From Diphasiastrum complanatum (lineage: Eukaryota; Streptophyta; Lycopodiopsida; Lycopodiales; Lycopodiaceae), in the NCBI GenBank assembly GCA_029204225.1, contig CM055113.1, positions 28,169,934-28,233,933 on the forward strand: a stretch of 64,000 nt of DNA. Reading direction: 5' to 3'. The stretch's first letter is position 1, and the number at the start of each line of letters is the position of its first letter. Below, one piece after another: positions 1-12,530 of the stretch. The notes under the pieces were generated by a model. The model had not been told where the DNA came from and ran no database searches. It was given only the letters and a program-made list of their open reading frames with translations. The translations under genes were made by a program, and so were the position numbers.

Positions 1-1480
1 ATCTTACTATGTCAGAAGACTTAATTTCTTGGCTGGTCAAATTGAGTTGTTTTTTGAACTTCTTAAACATTTGTGGAAGAAAGTCGTAGCAGCACTGCAT
101 GAAAGAAGACCACTACCTCGAGTGGGCTGTGGATAAGTCTGTTTTTTGCCTTGTGCATGATGTCCGGCTTAGAGGGTAAACTCTTGTGGTTCTAACCTCG
201 GCCACATGCACTAGACGGCAAATTAAGGGGGAATCCTTGGACATGTCACTAAATAAAGTTTGTAAAGGTCCTAAGTTGGAAGGACCCAAGTTAACTAAGT
301 GACTCATTACAAATAAGTGAAGTCTCCTCTCTAGAGAGAGAGAGAGAACTGGACACATGTCTCCATAACTCAAGATTGAGTGGAGATTTTTGCATGAAAC
401 TTTGTACACACCTTACTATATATACAAGGAGGGCCAAGGCCCATGTAGAACGCTTGAATTCCATCTCCATTGTGACATGCATTGATTCTTCTTGCTCTCC
501 TCATTTTTCTCTCTTAGAGGCTGAAATGCTTTTGTTTATAACTTGATCTACATGTGTCAGATCAAGCTGAAATAAGTTGCAATATCTTGTATGATCATAG
601 GCTTTGTGTTATGTATGCATGCAGGAACTATTTCAGCCATTTAATGCTGTTTGGAAACTGGGCGTAATCCTAGTTTGTGCCCCTCTACCAGAATCTCCAG
701 AAGCTGTTTTGATGTAGGATTTCTTCTACACCTATTCGGCCTTCTCCTGATGCTTTTGGCCAATTGCTGATTGCCTGATCCAATCAGCATTCATCAAGAT
801 TCATTCGGCTGATTCCTTTCTTAATCATTCGGCCTTTTCTACCATACATTCGCCCTTATCCACAGTTGTTTTTCCTCCAGTGCATGTTATGTTTTTGGTG
901 TTGCATGTTAGAGTTTTGACAAATTCCATAGACAATCTAGTCTCAGGCCTAGATCCTGATTCTTCATCAGCCATGATCAAATGAACTCAAGTGACCAAAT
1001 GGCAAGGTAAACGAATCAGATTTGATTAACAATACTTTGGAGTTCTGAATGAATTAATAAAGCCCCAAGTACTCTAGAATGCGATCATATGTTTTAAAAG
1101 GCTATGAAACATTGAAAGGGCATAATGCTTAATCTCCAAGACTCCACCTAACCTTTTCCTTGTATACATCACTCAATTGTATCATCGAAATGGTTATAGG
1201 TAGTGGGTGGAGGTCCTCTATATAAATATCTGAGTATACCCTGAACCTAGTCCCTAATTGGTAATACTCCTTGGCATTGCTATGAATTGTCTTATTCTGG
1301 CCTTTTGTGAGACTACCTATAACCATTCTGGCCCTCACATGGGTCCATAATAGGCACTATATTGTACTCCTATGGTTCCTGTTTGATCGTTGGTAGACAT
1401 GGTCACTCAAGTACGAGGGTTGTGATTCCTTCCTATTATAAAAAGTGTTGATGTCATCGGAAACAAAATCGTGCTAGTTA
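1..1480. other. Intergenic spacer
   Basis: No gene or element could be supported here. Short open frames on both strands lack recognisable motifs. There is a short GA run at about 334-347 and the base composition is AT-rich. Confidence 0.4.
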
Positions 1481-1499
1481 CTCTTCCCCAAATTAAGCC

Positions 1500-1880
1500 C
1501 TCCACTAGTCTGTCCTTCCATTTAGACAAATAACTCATTGTATGAGGTATGATGCATATTTTTCTCTTGTGAGTCTCAAATGAAGTATCCTTTTTGGCTC
1601 ATGTGGAAGTATAGGTGACTCTATGAGCTCAACAAGAGAATCGTCCTCTACAAGGTTATGTAACACACCCAAACCCTCTCGAAGTTGGCATACGTGAAAG
1701 ATTGGATGGACATGGTAACCTCTTGGTAGGTTTGAGGTAGGGCTAACTTTAAGCAACAACTTCAAAAATACTTTCTTTGACCTCATATTCAATTTCTCAC
1801 CTCCATATGTTGACATAGCCATTCACTCTATCTTGGGCTTTCTTTATGCTTTCAACGTTACTAGTGCTCTTGGCTAAAAG
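1500..1880 (-). pseudogene. Ty3/gypsy integrase C-terminal fragment
   Basis: The minus-strand frame at 1535-1822 contains the segment HPIFHVCQLRE followed by LPHEPKRIL. This matches the end of Ty3/gypsy polyproteins, where the integrase C-terminal region carries HPVFHVSQLR and then a proline- and leucine-rich linker. Just upstream on the same strand, AQDRVNGYVN resembles the usual stretch before the motif in which the element describes its own coat (fragmentary). No reverse transcriptase, RNase H or LTRs are visible nearby, so this is a truncated, non-functional relic. The family is well supported by the HP.FHV.QLR motif; the lineage is not. Confidence 0.7.
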
Positions 1881-2159
1881 CCATAATCAACATGATATGT
1901 TCTTAGCCATTGCTTGATTGACCATCTTTGTTTGGCCATCTGATCACGGATGCTCTGCTGTGCTCGTGCTTAACTTAGCATCCAACCTATGAAATACAAC
2001 CCTACAAACGTGCCAAACTTTATGTTTGAATCACTAGCAATATTGATAAGCTTATTATCAAGCCTGTAAATCTTCGTCTCACAGAATCTAAAAATTAAAA
2101 TGGATAAGATATAGGAGAAGTTCGTGCATTGATTCGGTGAAGGTTTTATTTGAAACAAA

Positions 2160-3680
2160 TTGGATGTAGAAATAATAAAAGTTTGGACTTTTTTCTATTT
2201 CTAATCATTAAATTGGGAATTATTTTTGCATAACATGGCCATGGAGGCTGCTCGTGATGTTCATGAGCTCAGTCTCAGAGTCAAGCTGCTCCCCCATGCG
2301 TACAGTGATGGATCAGAGGGCTGTCTGCAGATTTCAGCTAGGGCCAAGTGAAAAAAAACCCCTCTAAATGTTATCAACAAGGGTTGGATATTGTATTGTG
2401 TAACGTAGAAGGCCAATGAGCTCCAAATCTGATGCTGTGCTGAAAAGGCAATGTAAATGTATAATTGGGGCAGCCACGTGGACATATAGGTGTCTTGCTT
2501 TAAGCGACGCTAAATAGCTCCGAGTTTATGTTACTGGCTCTGGTTAGGGAAAATAGTTAAAGTGTAACATAAACTTGACCATTTAAGCAGCTACAAAATA
2601 TCCAGTAGGATCTTGTTTGGGGAAACAACAGATGTATCTACCCAGGGAATGAGGTGAAAAGCGTCTACAACATTCAATTAATGTCTTTGCTTTGGATAGC
2701 TGCCAAAACTAATATTGTTCTTGGTCAAAAGAGGGGACAGATCAGCCTCAAAGGCTAAAGCTTTGCAAACCTATGGGATGTTATGAACTTAATCACAAAT
2801 ATTGGCATCGAATGAAGCGAGCAAGGAAACTTCATGAACAATATGGTTGCTAATAACTCAAGCAAAATTCCAACTAAGTTCTCTAGAAAATAGAGCTCCC
2901 CTACAAGAAGCTTAAGACACCAAACTCAATAATTCAAGAAATGGATATCTCGAGCTCCTAGTTATACTATCTTAGCCTTATTTTTAAATGTGATCTTCCT
3001 GTAGGGTGCCCAGTTTACGGGATTTCCAGTGTCAATTAGTCTTATCCATTCAAGTAGCCTTATCTGTAATAAAGGGGGTCCAAACTCAATAAAGTAAAGC
3101 TATAAAATAGTTGTGAGTCCCAAAAGTGAGTGACTACTCATAGAACTATATTAGACAAGCATGGGGTGTCCAAATCACCCCCCCCCGCTAAAAGACATTT
3201 TCATGTTATACGTCTCGTGTTGATGGTGTAAACCTAGTAGTGATGTTTAATAGGCAGCAATTATTGATCAATACTTTTGAACATATGCAAATCGAAACAA
3301 CGCCATCTTCACAAAACAACTTATAAAACATGTATATCATTAGGTGGACATAACGATCTTTGACAGCGGCATGAAGAGCACGCTGCACAAGCCAGCTCAT
3401 GTAATAAAGGAGTAAGAGAATACATCTAGAGATTTCCAAGGAGCTTTATCAACAAGACAACTGTCCAATTGGACCAAGAATTGTACAAGAGCGACAAGAA
3501 CGGAAAAGGTTCAAGATCAGTGGGAAGGTTGGATTATATGGTTCACTAGGAAAGATGGAGGAACAAAGCATAAGGACATGGAAAATATCACAAGATCTTT
3601 TTTTTTTTACACTTTTAAAATCTTTTTCCTTCTGTACAAAATAAATTGGAGTTATGCAGCCATCTCTGTCACTCCAAGGC
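2160..3680. other. Intergenic spacer
   Basis: No gene supported. A run of ten cytosines at 3177-3186 is present. A phrase near 2895-2915 resembles one in the LTRs of the 47.4-51.8 kb element (CTCCCCTACAAGAAG), but the similarity is too short to call an element. Confidence 0.35.
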
Positions 3681-3770
3681 AAGTTTAGTAGGGTTTGCTA
3701 TGGTTTAGCAGGGTTTGCTGTGGTTCACTAGGGTTTGATACGGTTTAGTAAGGTTCGTTAAGGTTCAGTA
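3681..3770 (+). repeat. 10-bp tandem repeat, nine units
   Basis: Nine consecutive decamers run without a gap, with consensus NGGTTTRSTA (for example GGGTTTGCTA, TGGTTTAGCA, GGGTTTGATA, CGGTTTAGTA, AGGTTCAGTA). The period is exactly 10 bp. Two units create the telo-box-like word TAGGGTTT. The array is degenerate in sequence but strict in spacing. Confidence 0.8.
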
Positions 3771-4009
3771 CGCATTAGGTTTTGATGTCAGTTGGGTCAT
3801 GACTTTTGCATTTAGGTTTGTGCAAGTTGGGTCAAGTCTACAACATACGTAGTTCAATTTATATTAACAAGATCTCACCTAATTGCCCAAAATTGGAACT
3901 GAAACTATTGGAAACCCATCCAATCTTTAATCCTCTATTTTTTCTCTTTTTACTGATACCCGTATTCCGTGTATTTCCAATTTTTTTGTTTTTGTTTTTT
4001 TGAATTGCG

Positions 4010-4700
4010 AATCTAAAGCACTCATGCATCTTTGGGGGTAAGTTTGTCTACGATCTTGAAAGGACCGTAGTAATAACAGGCAGAAAGTTTTCTAGTAAAA
4101 GCTTGGTCTTGAACAAATTTATGGTGTACAAAAAGGAAATTTTAAATAAACATGTTGGCCTTTGATAGATTCTAGAAAAGATCTGAGTACCCATATGGTG
4201 AGATGCTTATGTTGTTCCAAACTAAGTTATCATAACTATATTTTGCAAAACACAACCAGTTAGGCAAGGCTGAATTTTTTCTAAGATTGGCGTTTGCTTT
4301 GGTTATCAACAGATATGTATGCATCCTTTTGTTGGGGACCAACTTTTTTGGACCAAGTAGCATATGCAAGGTGGGCCACCCATCTAACAATCTCATTAAT
4401 AACAGGATTAGGGATCTTTTCAACAATGTATAGGGCAGAATCATTAGGATAAAGACCCTCACGAAAGTAGGTGGTTTGGGATGTGGGCAAACCTCGGTTA
4501 AGGTGATCAAGGCTACAATATCTGAAGAACAAGTTCTTTGTATGGATGGCAGGCGTCTATAACGTTTAAGATAACATTACATGGGGGAAATGGAGGTCGA
4601 GGCCAGCCTCCACAAAAGGGGAAGCTGGCGTGGGAAATATCAAGAAATCCCCTTCTCGAGGTGAAAACATGTCTAGATGGGAGCTCAATTTCAGGCAGCA
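4010..4700 (-). pseudogene. Decayed LTR-retrotransposon pol fragment (probably gypsy)
   Basis: On the minus strand at about 4020-4130 a readable stretch gives KLSACYYYGPFKIVDKL, which resembles the K-L-S-x-R-Y-x-GP(Y/F)-x-(I/V)-x-x-(K/R)-(I/L) segment of gypsy integrase C-termini. The frames upstream (4172-4700) are open for 60-110 codons but are shifted and unrecognisable. I infer a frameshifted gypsy remnant; it could also be an unrelated open stretch for the upstream part. Confidence 0.4.
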
Positions 4701-5050
4701 CCTTTTTAGGAATCTGAACACAAGTCCGTTGCTTTCTCAGTGGAGTTTTTAGCCTTCATCCACAAAAAATTTAGAATTTGATGTTTTGGGTGTGAAGCCT
4801 CCATCATACTGCACACAAAATTGTGAATCAAATTGCAATTTGAAGCTCTAAGTATCTACTGAGCAATAGTAGGCAACGATGTTGGCTGGACCCCTGTAAC
4901 ATCCCGCCACCTTGCTAGTGAGTCTTGCTCCAAAATCTTATCTTTTTTCATGCTGATCTTTGCTATTGATATTTTGACTTATAAGAGACATCCAAGCATA
5001 ATTCATCATCATAATGATTGTATTTTTTGCCCTTACATATTTTTGGGCAG

Positions 5051-7763
5051 GATTTTTTTGCTGCCAGTGCAACTGCCCAGGCTTCCAGGAGATCATCGTC
5101 CAGGGTTCACAATGAGGCTGTAAAGAAAGCTGTAAGCCCTCATTACCTGTAGGATACTTAATCGTGTCTGTCTCGTGTACATTCCAATCTATGCAGAAGT
5201 TGGATGTTTAAGACAAATTCCTTTATTATATGTCAGCCACCTGAATTTACCTCATTCTAGCAAAAAGAAGAGATGTTTGTGCAAAAAGTGAATGGTGGTT
5301 TTTATGCAATGCAACCTTCACCCAATCTCTGAAGTTGGGGCAAGTAGGTAACTTCACACAAATACTTCATATTGGAGAAACAGAACTTACAGATTTAGGC
5401 TCTGAACATACTCATGGTACTTCACTGACTACCATTCAAATGATTTCAGACACAGTTGAGATTAGAAAGTGAAATTGGATTTTCAGATTAGGAAGCTTGA
5501 CATTGTTCACCTCTTTAAAAAATGAAAGCTTTGTTTGTTATAGAAGCTTGACAGTTCAAAAGTTCCTTGAGATGAGATTTGTGTTGATTTACTGGCTGCC
5601 TTTCACCATGGCATGGTGGTACCTTTTCACTGGAACTGTATTGTTCAATCAACAGAAATTTTTGGGATTGGAGGTGTTGGTCCTCTAGCTGTAGTTGGGA
5701 TATATGTTGACAGATCTAACATCTTTTTGTCAGACTTATGCCCTCCATGGTTTGGACCATCGTCGTGCTGTGCCTGTTGTAGTTCGCCTTGATGAGCAGC
5801 AGAAGCATTTGAAGTTGCCAATTTTACCAACAACAACAATCGGCTCATTTCCTCAGACACCAGAACTTCGCAGGGTTCGACGTGAAGTGAAAAGTAACAA
5901 GTAAAATTCACAACATTTTTTGTTGAAAATTAGGATTCATAGAATGTTCCTAAACACCTAGTATTAATTGGATGCTTTCATACTTACAGAATAACAGAGG
6001 AAGAGTACGTAGAGGCTATCAAGGCGGAAATAGCTAGAGTTGTTAAGCTGCAAGAAGAGCTTGATATTGATGTTCTTGTGCATGGAGAACCGGAGGTAAA
6101 ACTTCTTAACACATCTATAGGTCTCTCTTCTTATGAATATCTGCACACTTGTTTCTTATCTGAGAAGATGTTTAGCTACTGAGTATATTATGAATATCTT
6201 GGCAGCGCAACGACATGGTAGAATATTTTGGTGAGCAGCTTCAGGGTTTTGTCTTCACAGTTAATGGATGGGTTCAGTCTTATGGCTCACGTTGTGTGAA
6301 GCCGCCGATCATCTATGGAGATGTTAGTAGGCCCAAAGCCATGACTGTTGAGTGGTCAAAATATTCTCAGAGCTTGACTGCCCGACCCATGAAAGGAATG
6401 CTCACTGGTCCTGTGACAATTCTCAACTGGTCATTTGTAAGAAATGATCAACCTAGGTAATCCTGTGAGTAGAGTTGTACATTTTGAGACTCCGGTTGCT
6501 GGGCACCGATACTGACTGAAAACTATAGTTAGAGACACGGAGTGACTGCAGTGTTTTGCTCATGTCTACAGGTCCATCACATGTTTGCAGATTGCACTGT
6601 CTATAAAAGATGAAGTTGAAGATCTTGAGGCAGGTGGTATTCAGGTACTATTTGGAATTGTCACATGTTGGATAAAGGACTCAGTGCTCATATAATGGAC
6701 TTTTTGCTTAAATCTGATTCTGTACTGCCAAGTATTATCTGCAAACTTTCTACCCTTTTATGTAGATTTTTTGTATGAGCTAAATAGATATCTGATCCTG
6801 CAAATGCAAAACTTTCGTTGGATTCCTAGCATGTTTAGTTTTAGAATTTTGTGCTTTTTGTGTTTCTGTGACGGCTTTGCAGATTTAAAAAATAAAGAGA
6901 ATATGCTGACTCAATCAAGTGAATGTTGTTGTTCTGATATTACTGTGGTGAATCACTGTGTGTGGTAGCAGTGGAAGCAGTTGAGATTCTTGATCCTGTG
7001 TCATCTTGCAGGTTATTCAGATAGATGAAGCTGCCCTGAGGGAGGGACTACCATTAAGAAAGGCTGAACAGGCCCATTATCTGGACTGGGCAGTCCATGC
7101 TTTTCGGATAACAACATCTGGAGTGAAAGATACAACCCAGGTTTGTAGCTCTTTTGAATTGTTGAGAGATAATAAACACTATCATCCAATTTCACGCAAG
7201 AATATGTATTGATGCTAAGTGGTGCTGCTGGTGATTTGAGACTGATAACATTAGTTTTGTGGATTTTTTGAACAGATTCATACACACATGTGTTATTCAA
7301 ACTTCAATGATATCATCCACTCAATCATCAACATGGATGCTGATGTGATTACAATTGAGAACTCCAGATCAGATGAAAAGCTCCTGTCAGTATTCAAAGA
7401 GGGAGTTACATATGCTGCAGGAATTGGGCCTGGTGTGTATGATATTCACTCTCCTCGCATTCCAGACACTGAAGAAATGGCAGATCGCATACGAAAGGTA
7501 TGTGGCTCTGTGTTTGCAAATACAATTTAATGGTTTGAGATACTTAAGGTTTTAAAGGTTTTTATGTGTACTGCTACATATACGTCTCGACTGACCATGT
7601 TTTTTCTTGTTGACAGATGCTTGCTGTTCTAGAGTCTAAGGTATTGTGGGTGAACCCTGATTGTGGATTAAAGACAAGGAAGTATCAAGAAGTGGTTCCT
7701 GCACTGACCCACATGGTTGAAGCTGCTAAAATCCTGCGTGCAGAGCTAGCAAGTACCAATTGA
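5051..7763 (+). CDS. Cobalamin-independent methionine synthase, C-terminal half (8 exons)
   Basis: 5-methyltetrahydropteroyltriglutamate-homocysteine methyltransferase (EC 2.1.1.14, MetE type), the final step of methionine synthesis. Exons, all with GT-AG borders and compatible phases: 5051-5131, 5734-5900, 5990-6095, 6206-6456, 6572-6644, 7012-7140, 7276-7497, 7617-7763 (TGA). They join to about 391 residues, corresponding to residues about 375 to the end of the usual 765. Family landmarks are [12 protein letters not shown] (start of the catalytic barrel), [40 protein letters not shown], and the zinc ligands His and Cys in HTHMCYS, Glu in ITIENSRS, and Cys in NPDCGLKTR. All ligands are kept and no stop interrupts the frame. 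One oddity is VEWS where plants normally have VFWS. The N-terminal exons are not found in 1-5050, so they are either beyond the window behind a long intron or missing. The gene family (MetE) is certain; whether this copy is complete is not. Confidence 0.95.
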
Positions 7764-9500
7764 ATACCTGAAGAGTCCACGTGGTGGGATGTTTATGACG
7801 ATCATGATGTAGGCATGAAGACACGATTGCATTTTGTACCACTGGGTTTTATATGGCTTCGCTTGGAGTAACACTTTTGAAATGTACTGAGATAGTAATT
7901 GCACTCTTTTTTCATTTCTGGGAGTAGGACTTGGAGTTCATTTTATTTATTCCGATGAACAATAATGTCAAGCTGTTAAATACACATCAGGGAGCTTATT
8001 TAGAGAGAGATAACTAGGCCATCATCTCATAAGTATCCCTGATATAAAAGATACGTTTACACATGTCGCCGAGCTTTGATAAGGGTCTTCACTTTATCAT
8101 TGTTTGGCATCACAGAAGCCTGCTATTATCAAATACTGCACAGTGTTCTGCAGAGTCGCTATCATGTTAGTGCAAATTAGGTTTTGTACTGTTTAGAAGA
8201 GCAAAGTGAAATCATTCTGAGCTGCCAACTGGAGCATGCTCTTTGAATTTGTGGGAAAATTTTGACTCTTCGAGACAATGCATATTCTGAATAGCAATAG
8301 AAACCTGGCTCTATTGATGTTGAACATCTACAAACTTGGAGATAACTGCAATTGTCCTGTACCTTGTAGTTGTTGCCACCAATGGAGGAAGAATAGCATC
8401 ACTGTTGGAATACAGTTGGCATGGAAGACAGTATTACAGTCTAGTAACAAAGTGGTCATTCATTATAGCCTGCCTGTGGTCTATGGTGGTTGTCCCCATG
8501 GAGGTAGTGGGACCAAAGGCAAGTTGAAGTCATGACATTTCATGCTTTTGCAACCTTTTTAAGAATGGAGGCTTGAAAGGCAGAGACGTCTGAAAGTTGT
8601 CATGAAAGGCTAAGATGTGTGCTTGGAAACGATGCTCACAAAATTGAGCATTGCATAAATATCATATTGGCATTTTTCTGAAAAATTGATACTGACAAAA
8701 CTATGCGCCAAGTTAATCTAGTAAAACTCCCATAGGATTAGCATGAAGAGGTACAAATCACTTGAGTAGATGGTCTTGCATGGAATTTGACGGCTAATGT
8801 GCTCTGTTCTCATGGACATTGCACACTCAGTTTCTCCTGGGGTTGTGCTGCAAATGAGATTCCCATGGCTTCTGGACATTTTGTGGGCTGGAGCTTGGTT
8901 GTGGTTGGCGTTTGTGAAATGCTCTGATTTGCTTCATATGCACTTTTCTGCAAAGATGAGGTTTACAGGGGCCATGCCAATACTTGCTTATATGATACCC
9001 ACCTCTATTATTTGTGTTGTATGTGTAGATAAAATTGATGTCCAATGCTATCTCATTGTGTCTTGAGAAGCATTTTCCAAGAGAATGGCCAAATGTTAGG
9101 AAATCAGGAATAAACAATTGCCCTGTTTATTCTCGAAGGCAACTATATAAACACAGGAGATTTCTATGTCCAAGCTCACACTATTGTTTTAGATATGAGG
9201 TGGTGTTCCCAAGCTGGTTGTTGAGGCTTGTAAGTTGCCATAACTGGTCTGTGTAAGTGAACAAGTTCAATTTTGTAGTCCTTATTATGACTACCACATA
9301 TTAGGCCATCCATAAAGGCAATGTGATGTTTTCAAATCGACCTGGCTTAAAATTTCGTCACTATCCCAATCATTGATCCATCCTTAATGCATCTATAACA
9401 AGAGCTGCTATCAACTATTTTTTGGGTTTTGTAAGGCACACTATGCCTTGGATTCTTGAAAGATTCAAATTCAAAACGATGATTCCAAGTCTACTCGAGT
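7764..9500. other. 3' flank of methionine synthase and spacer
   Basis: The first few hundred bases after the stop at 7763 probably include the 3' UTR; no poly(A) signal stands out clearly. Open stretches at 8278-8535 and 8797-9256 show no family motifs and no splice context, and I do not call them genes. Confidence 0.4.
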
Positions 9501-9519
9501 ATACACACATGGAAACCAA

Positions 9520-10200
9520 AATTAATGACTAGAAATATGTAGAACATTTGAGGGTCGAGTTCTTGTACTTCTAGGCATTCCCTCTTCCCAATTTTGAGTC
9601 AAGGTTTCTGTTGTAACAGGAAACTCTCTTTTCCAACTTGGCTGCAGTGGGGGCCAACGATGTGATTTTTGACTCAACTGAACCCCTTTCTTATCATGTA
9701 TACAACTTTCACACAATATCTTTAGCTTTGTGAAAAGTAAGAAAGCACTAGTCAATGTACATAAACAAAGCGTATCAAATGAGTGGAAGAGCGTGAATTG
9801 GAAATAAGGAGGTTTTTGGTTGATGATTCCCACACAAGACTTATTGCTTTTGATACACAAAGCCTGAGAAGGTTCCTCCGCATACCTCACATCTATATAG
9901 TAGCACCTAAGTTGCCAAGATCTCAAGTAACGCCCTTTTAAGCCTCACAGAACCTCTTGAAAACTTCAAGGTGCTTTTGTAGGCTTTGAGAGAAATGGCC
10001 AAAAGAATCACATCATCTGCATATAGCTCAATAACAAAATGGATATGCTTAACGCCGCCACCACCTTCATTTTCAAACAATTATTTGAACTTATCAACAT
10101 GAATCTTAAAGAGGGTAAGGGGGGAGAGGACAACCTTGTTTGATAGTAATGTTGCTATTCGTGCCATTGAACAATTAGCTTATGCTGACTAAGACCTTTA
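9520..10200 (-). pseudogene. LINE reverse transcriptase fragment
   Basis: Reading the minus strand from about 10190 downward gives GTNSNITIKQGCPLPP, then after a frameshift LFKIHVDKFK, then ELYADDVILLA at about 10000-10028. These are the (V/I)xQGCPLSP and YADD motifs of non-LTR retrotransposon reverse transcriptases, in the correct order and spacing. A stop follows DKFK, and the frame is broken by an indel in a C-rich run near 10125. Downstream (9522-9926) an open frame of 134 codons has no clear motif. The copy is dead. Confidence 0.75.
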
Positions 10201-10259
10201 ACTCACAACATCCATCGATGTTAATTGATAAGGTAGATAGTGAAAGGGTAGGCAAGCAA

Positions 10260-10440
10260 AAAGAAAATACTCCTTATCAAATATCATGAAGACAATGACG
10301 AAACAAATGAGTAACAACTTCTTCCTCCAACGTACAAATAGCACATAGTTTATCATGTATGGACAATCTCATGGCTTTTTGAGAGGAGATAGTGAGTAGA
10401 CAATAGACAAACATCATAAGTTTGGTGTAAGGACTATCAT
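10260..10440 (-). pseudogene. zf-RVT (reverse-transcriptase zinc-binding) fragment
   Basis: The minus strand reads KAMRLSIHDKLCAICTLEEE followed by VVTHLFRHC. This fits the C-x2-C ... H-x3-H/C pattern of the zf-RVT domain that normally sits after the reverse transcriptase in plant LINEs. Here it lies upstream of the QGCPL/YADD segment on the same strand, so order is inverted relative to an intact element. It is either a second truncated copy or a rearrangement. Confidence 0.55.
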
Positions 10441-10449
10441 CGAGGCGAG

Positions 10450-11900
10450 GAAATTATTGCTTTTGAAGATTGGACTGATCAACTATATTCCATTTGTTGT
10501 TGAGGTAGTCAAACAAGAAACGAGGGCGAGACTGTAGTCTATATAGAGAAGGATGCCAAAATGACTTTATTTCCAACTCAAGATATCAAGAATCCAAGGT
10601 GTTATCTTGATGAGCAAGGACTATAAATTTTGAATCAATAGACCACATAAGATTGACTAGAGATTTGTTCTTTGGCTGACAAATTATAATCAAGACAACC
10701 ATTTAAAAATGGTCAGGTCTAAGAAATTTTTTAAACAAGATTCATCGACTCTCTTGGAGAAGACAAGTAATTTGATGTATTTTTGTAGCCAAACACTTCA
10801 AAAACCAAATAGTCATACCATAGGGTGGAGACTTCGGGTTTTTCTTGAAATACGAAAACCGCATTACTATCAAATGGTCGTCGATAGCTCAAGAAAATCT
10901 CCAAGAAATATCTCCAGTACAAAGATGGAACTACAAAGAGATCAAGACTCCAACACATAAATTGAATAATGATGGAATGATGGCCTCTATTGTAGTAGTT
11001 AGGCAATCATTATAGGACATCCAATTAGGGCATTTGGCCCATTTGAGTATCTAATGTATTTTGAAGGGGGTTTAACACAATAAAAGAACTGCGGGACCTC
11101 GTATAGTTGCAGGTTAAATAAGTGTGTAGTAGAGAAGTATGGATTGTGTCACACGAGGGTAAATGGAGCTCGAGTGAAAAAAAAATACAATGAAGCTTCA
11201 GACATCGAAATTTTTGTTTTTGTTTTTTGTTTTTACTATTTTTGTGTTTTAATTATGTCATTGTAGTTTTTAGAAGGAAATAAAACTCTTGGTTTTACGT
11301 AAGCAATTATTTATCCATGCTTTTCCAAGAGAAATTAATTCAAATATTTTTATTTAATGTGGACGTTTCCGAGTTTGAGGGGGAGGAGACGCTATACTTT
11401 GAAATTTTGATTTTGAATTTTTCGATTTTTTCAATCTACTGAGCTCTTGGTGTATCTCGATCTTTTTGAGTACCAAGTATCGAATAATTCTCTATATCAA
11501 AGTATCGGAAATATTTTAGATTCGGGTCAGTATCAAGTTTTTCTAAACATTTCTTTGATCCATCAGAAATTCGATGCGAGCTGAGTCGATCCTATATCGG
11601 AAATATCTAAGGGTCCAATCTTTCAAAAAGAAGTTATTCCACATCATTAACTGCTATTGTACTTACCTCATTAATACAAACTTTTTGGAGTTAATGTCAA
11701 AAAGTGATATGCTCCTTTGTTGACACGTGTCCTTTCCTATTTTTCGAGTCGTGAAAAATAGAACTTAGTAAGTTTTCTTCACTTTAACGAACATCTTCTA
11801 TGTCATTCTTCCAATGCATTGTTTTACACTAGTATAATGCTTGACCAGCTATCATTTGCGGCCGCTCTACCCACTATTTGTGTGCTTGTGAGATCATTAT
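10450..11900. other. Intergenic spacer
   Basis: No gene supported. The stretch 11200-11700 is AT-rich with TTTT/AAAA runs. A single NotI-type GCGGCCGC lies at about 11858-11865. Confidence 0.35.
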
Positions 11901-11925
11901 AATGGCGTCCACTCGAGTCTGGTAG

Positions 11926-12530
11926 ACTATGAATTGAAATACCTTACAAAGAATGGCAGATAGGCACAGAGGTGTTCAAGTTAAGCGACTATTTGAACCT
12001 CTGGAAACTATATATTAAGTGGGAGGACAATTATCCTTCATATTTTGAAGAACTTTTCACTCTCATGAAGAAGTGAGAAGTCCATCCTGCACATCGGATT
12101 TGGATGACCTATCGAATATCTGACTTGGCAGGATTTACTTGTAGAACCATCCTTATTATACAGATAATGTATTCAAGGCTCGACTATCTTCCCCTCACTA
12201 GGGACATTTGCTTGTCACACATTTTGAAAAAAGGCAGTGCAGCTTAGCTGGATGACTATGTAAAATTTGTCAAAGACTCATCTTTTCTTAAATTTAGATT
12301 GAAGACATTGAGCCACCGCAGAGCAGGATTATATTTCGAGTTAACTGTAAATGATAGAGGAGATGCTAGAGAATGGACACCCTTTGTAACTTAGAATGTG
12401 AATTTCTGTATAGGTTACATAAACGATGTTGCGTTCATTGAAGGAACACACAGTACAATGAGGAAAGCTATTCGAAATATCTGGCGGGTCGAAGTTACAG
12501 TTCAATGTCTTCATCATTAGAGGGTCCTAA
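11926..12530 (+). pseudogene. Decayed reading frame of unknown family
   Basis: One frame on the plus strand stays readable for about 200 codons with three internal stops. It starts around YEIEIPYKEWQIGTEVFKLS and includes HRIWMTYRISDLAGF, LDDYVKFVKDSSFLKFRLK and YINDVAFIEGTHSTMRKAIR. The composition (mixed hydrophobic and charged residues, tryptophans) looks like real protein rather than random frame. I do not recognise the family; a transposon or other inserted gene is possible. Stops follow TLMKK, GSAA and PFVT. Confidence 0.4.

Noticed and set aside
8278-9256. Possible small genes after methionine synthase
   Set aside because: Short overlapping frames on both strands without motifs or convincing splice structure.
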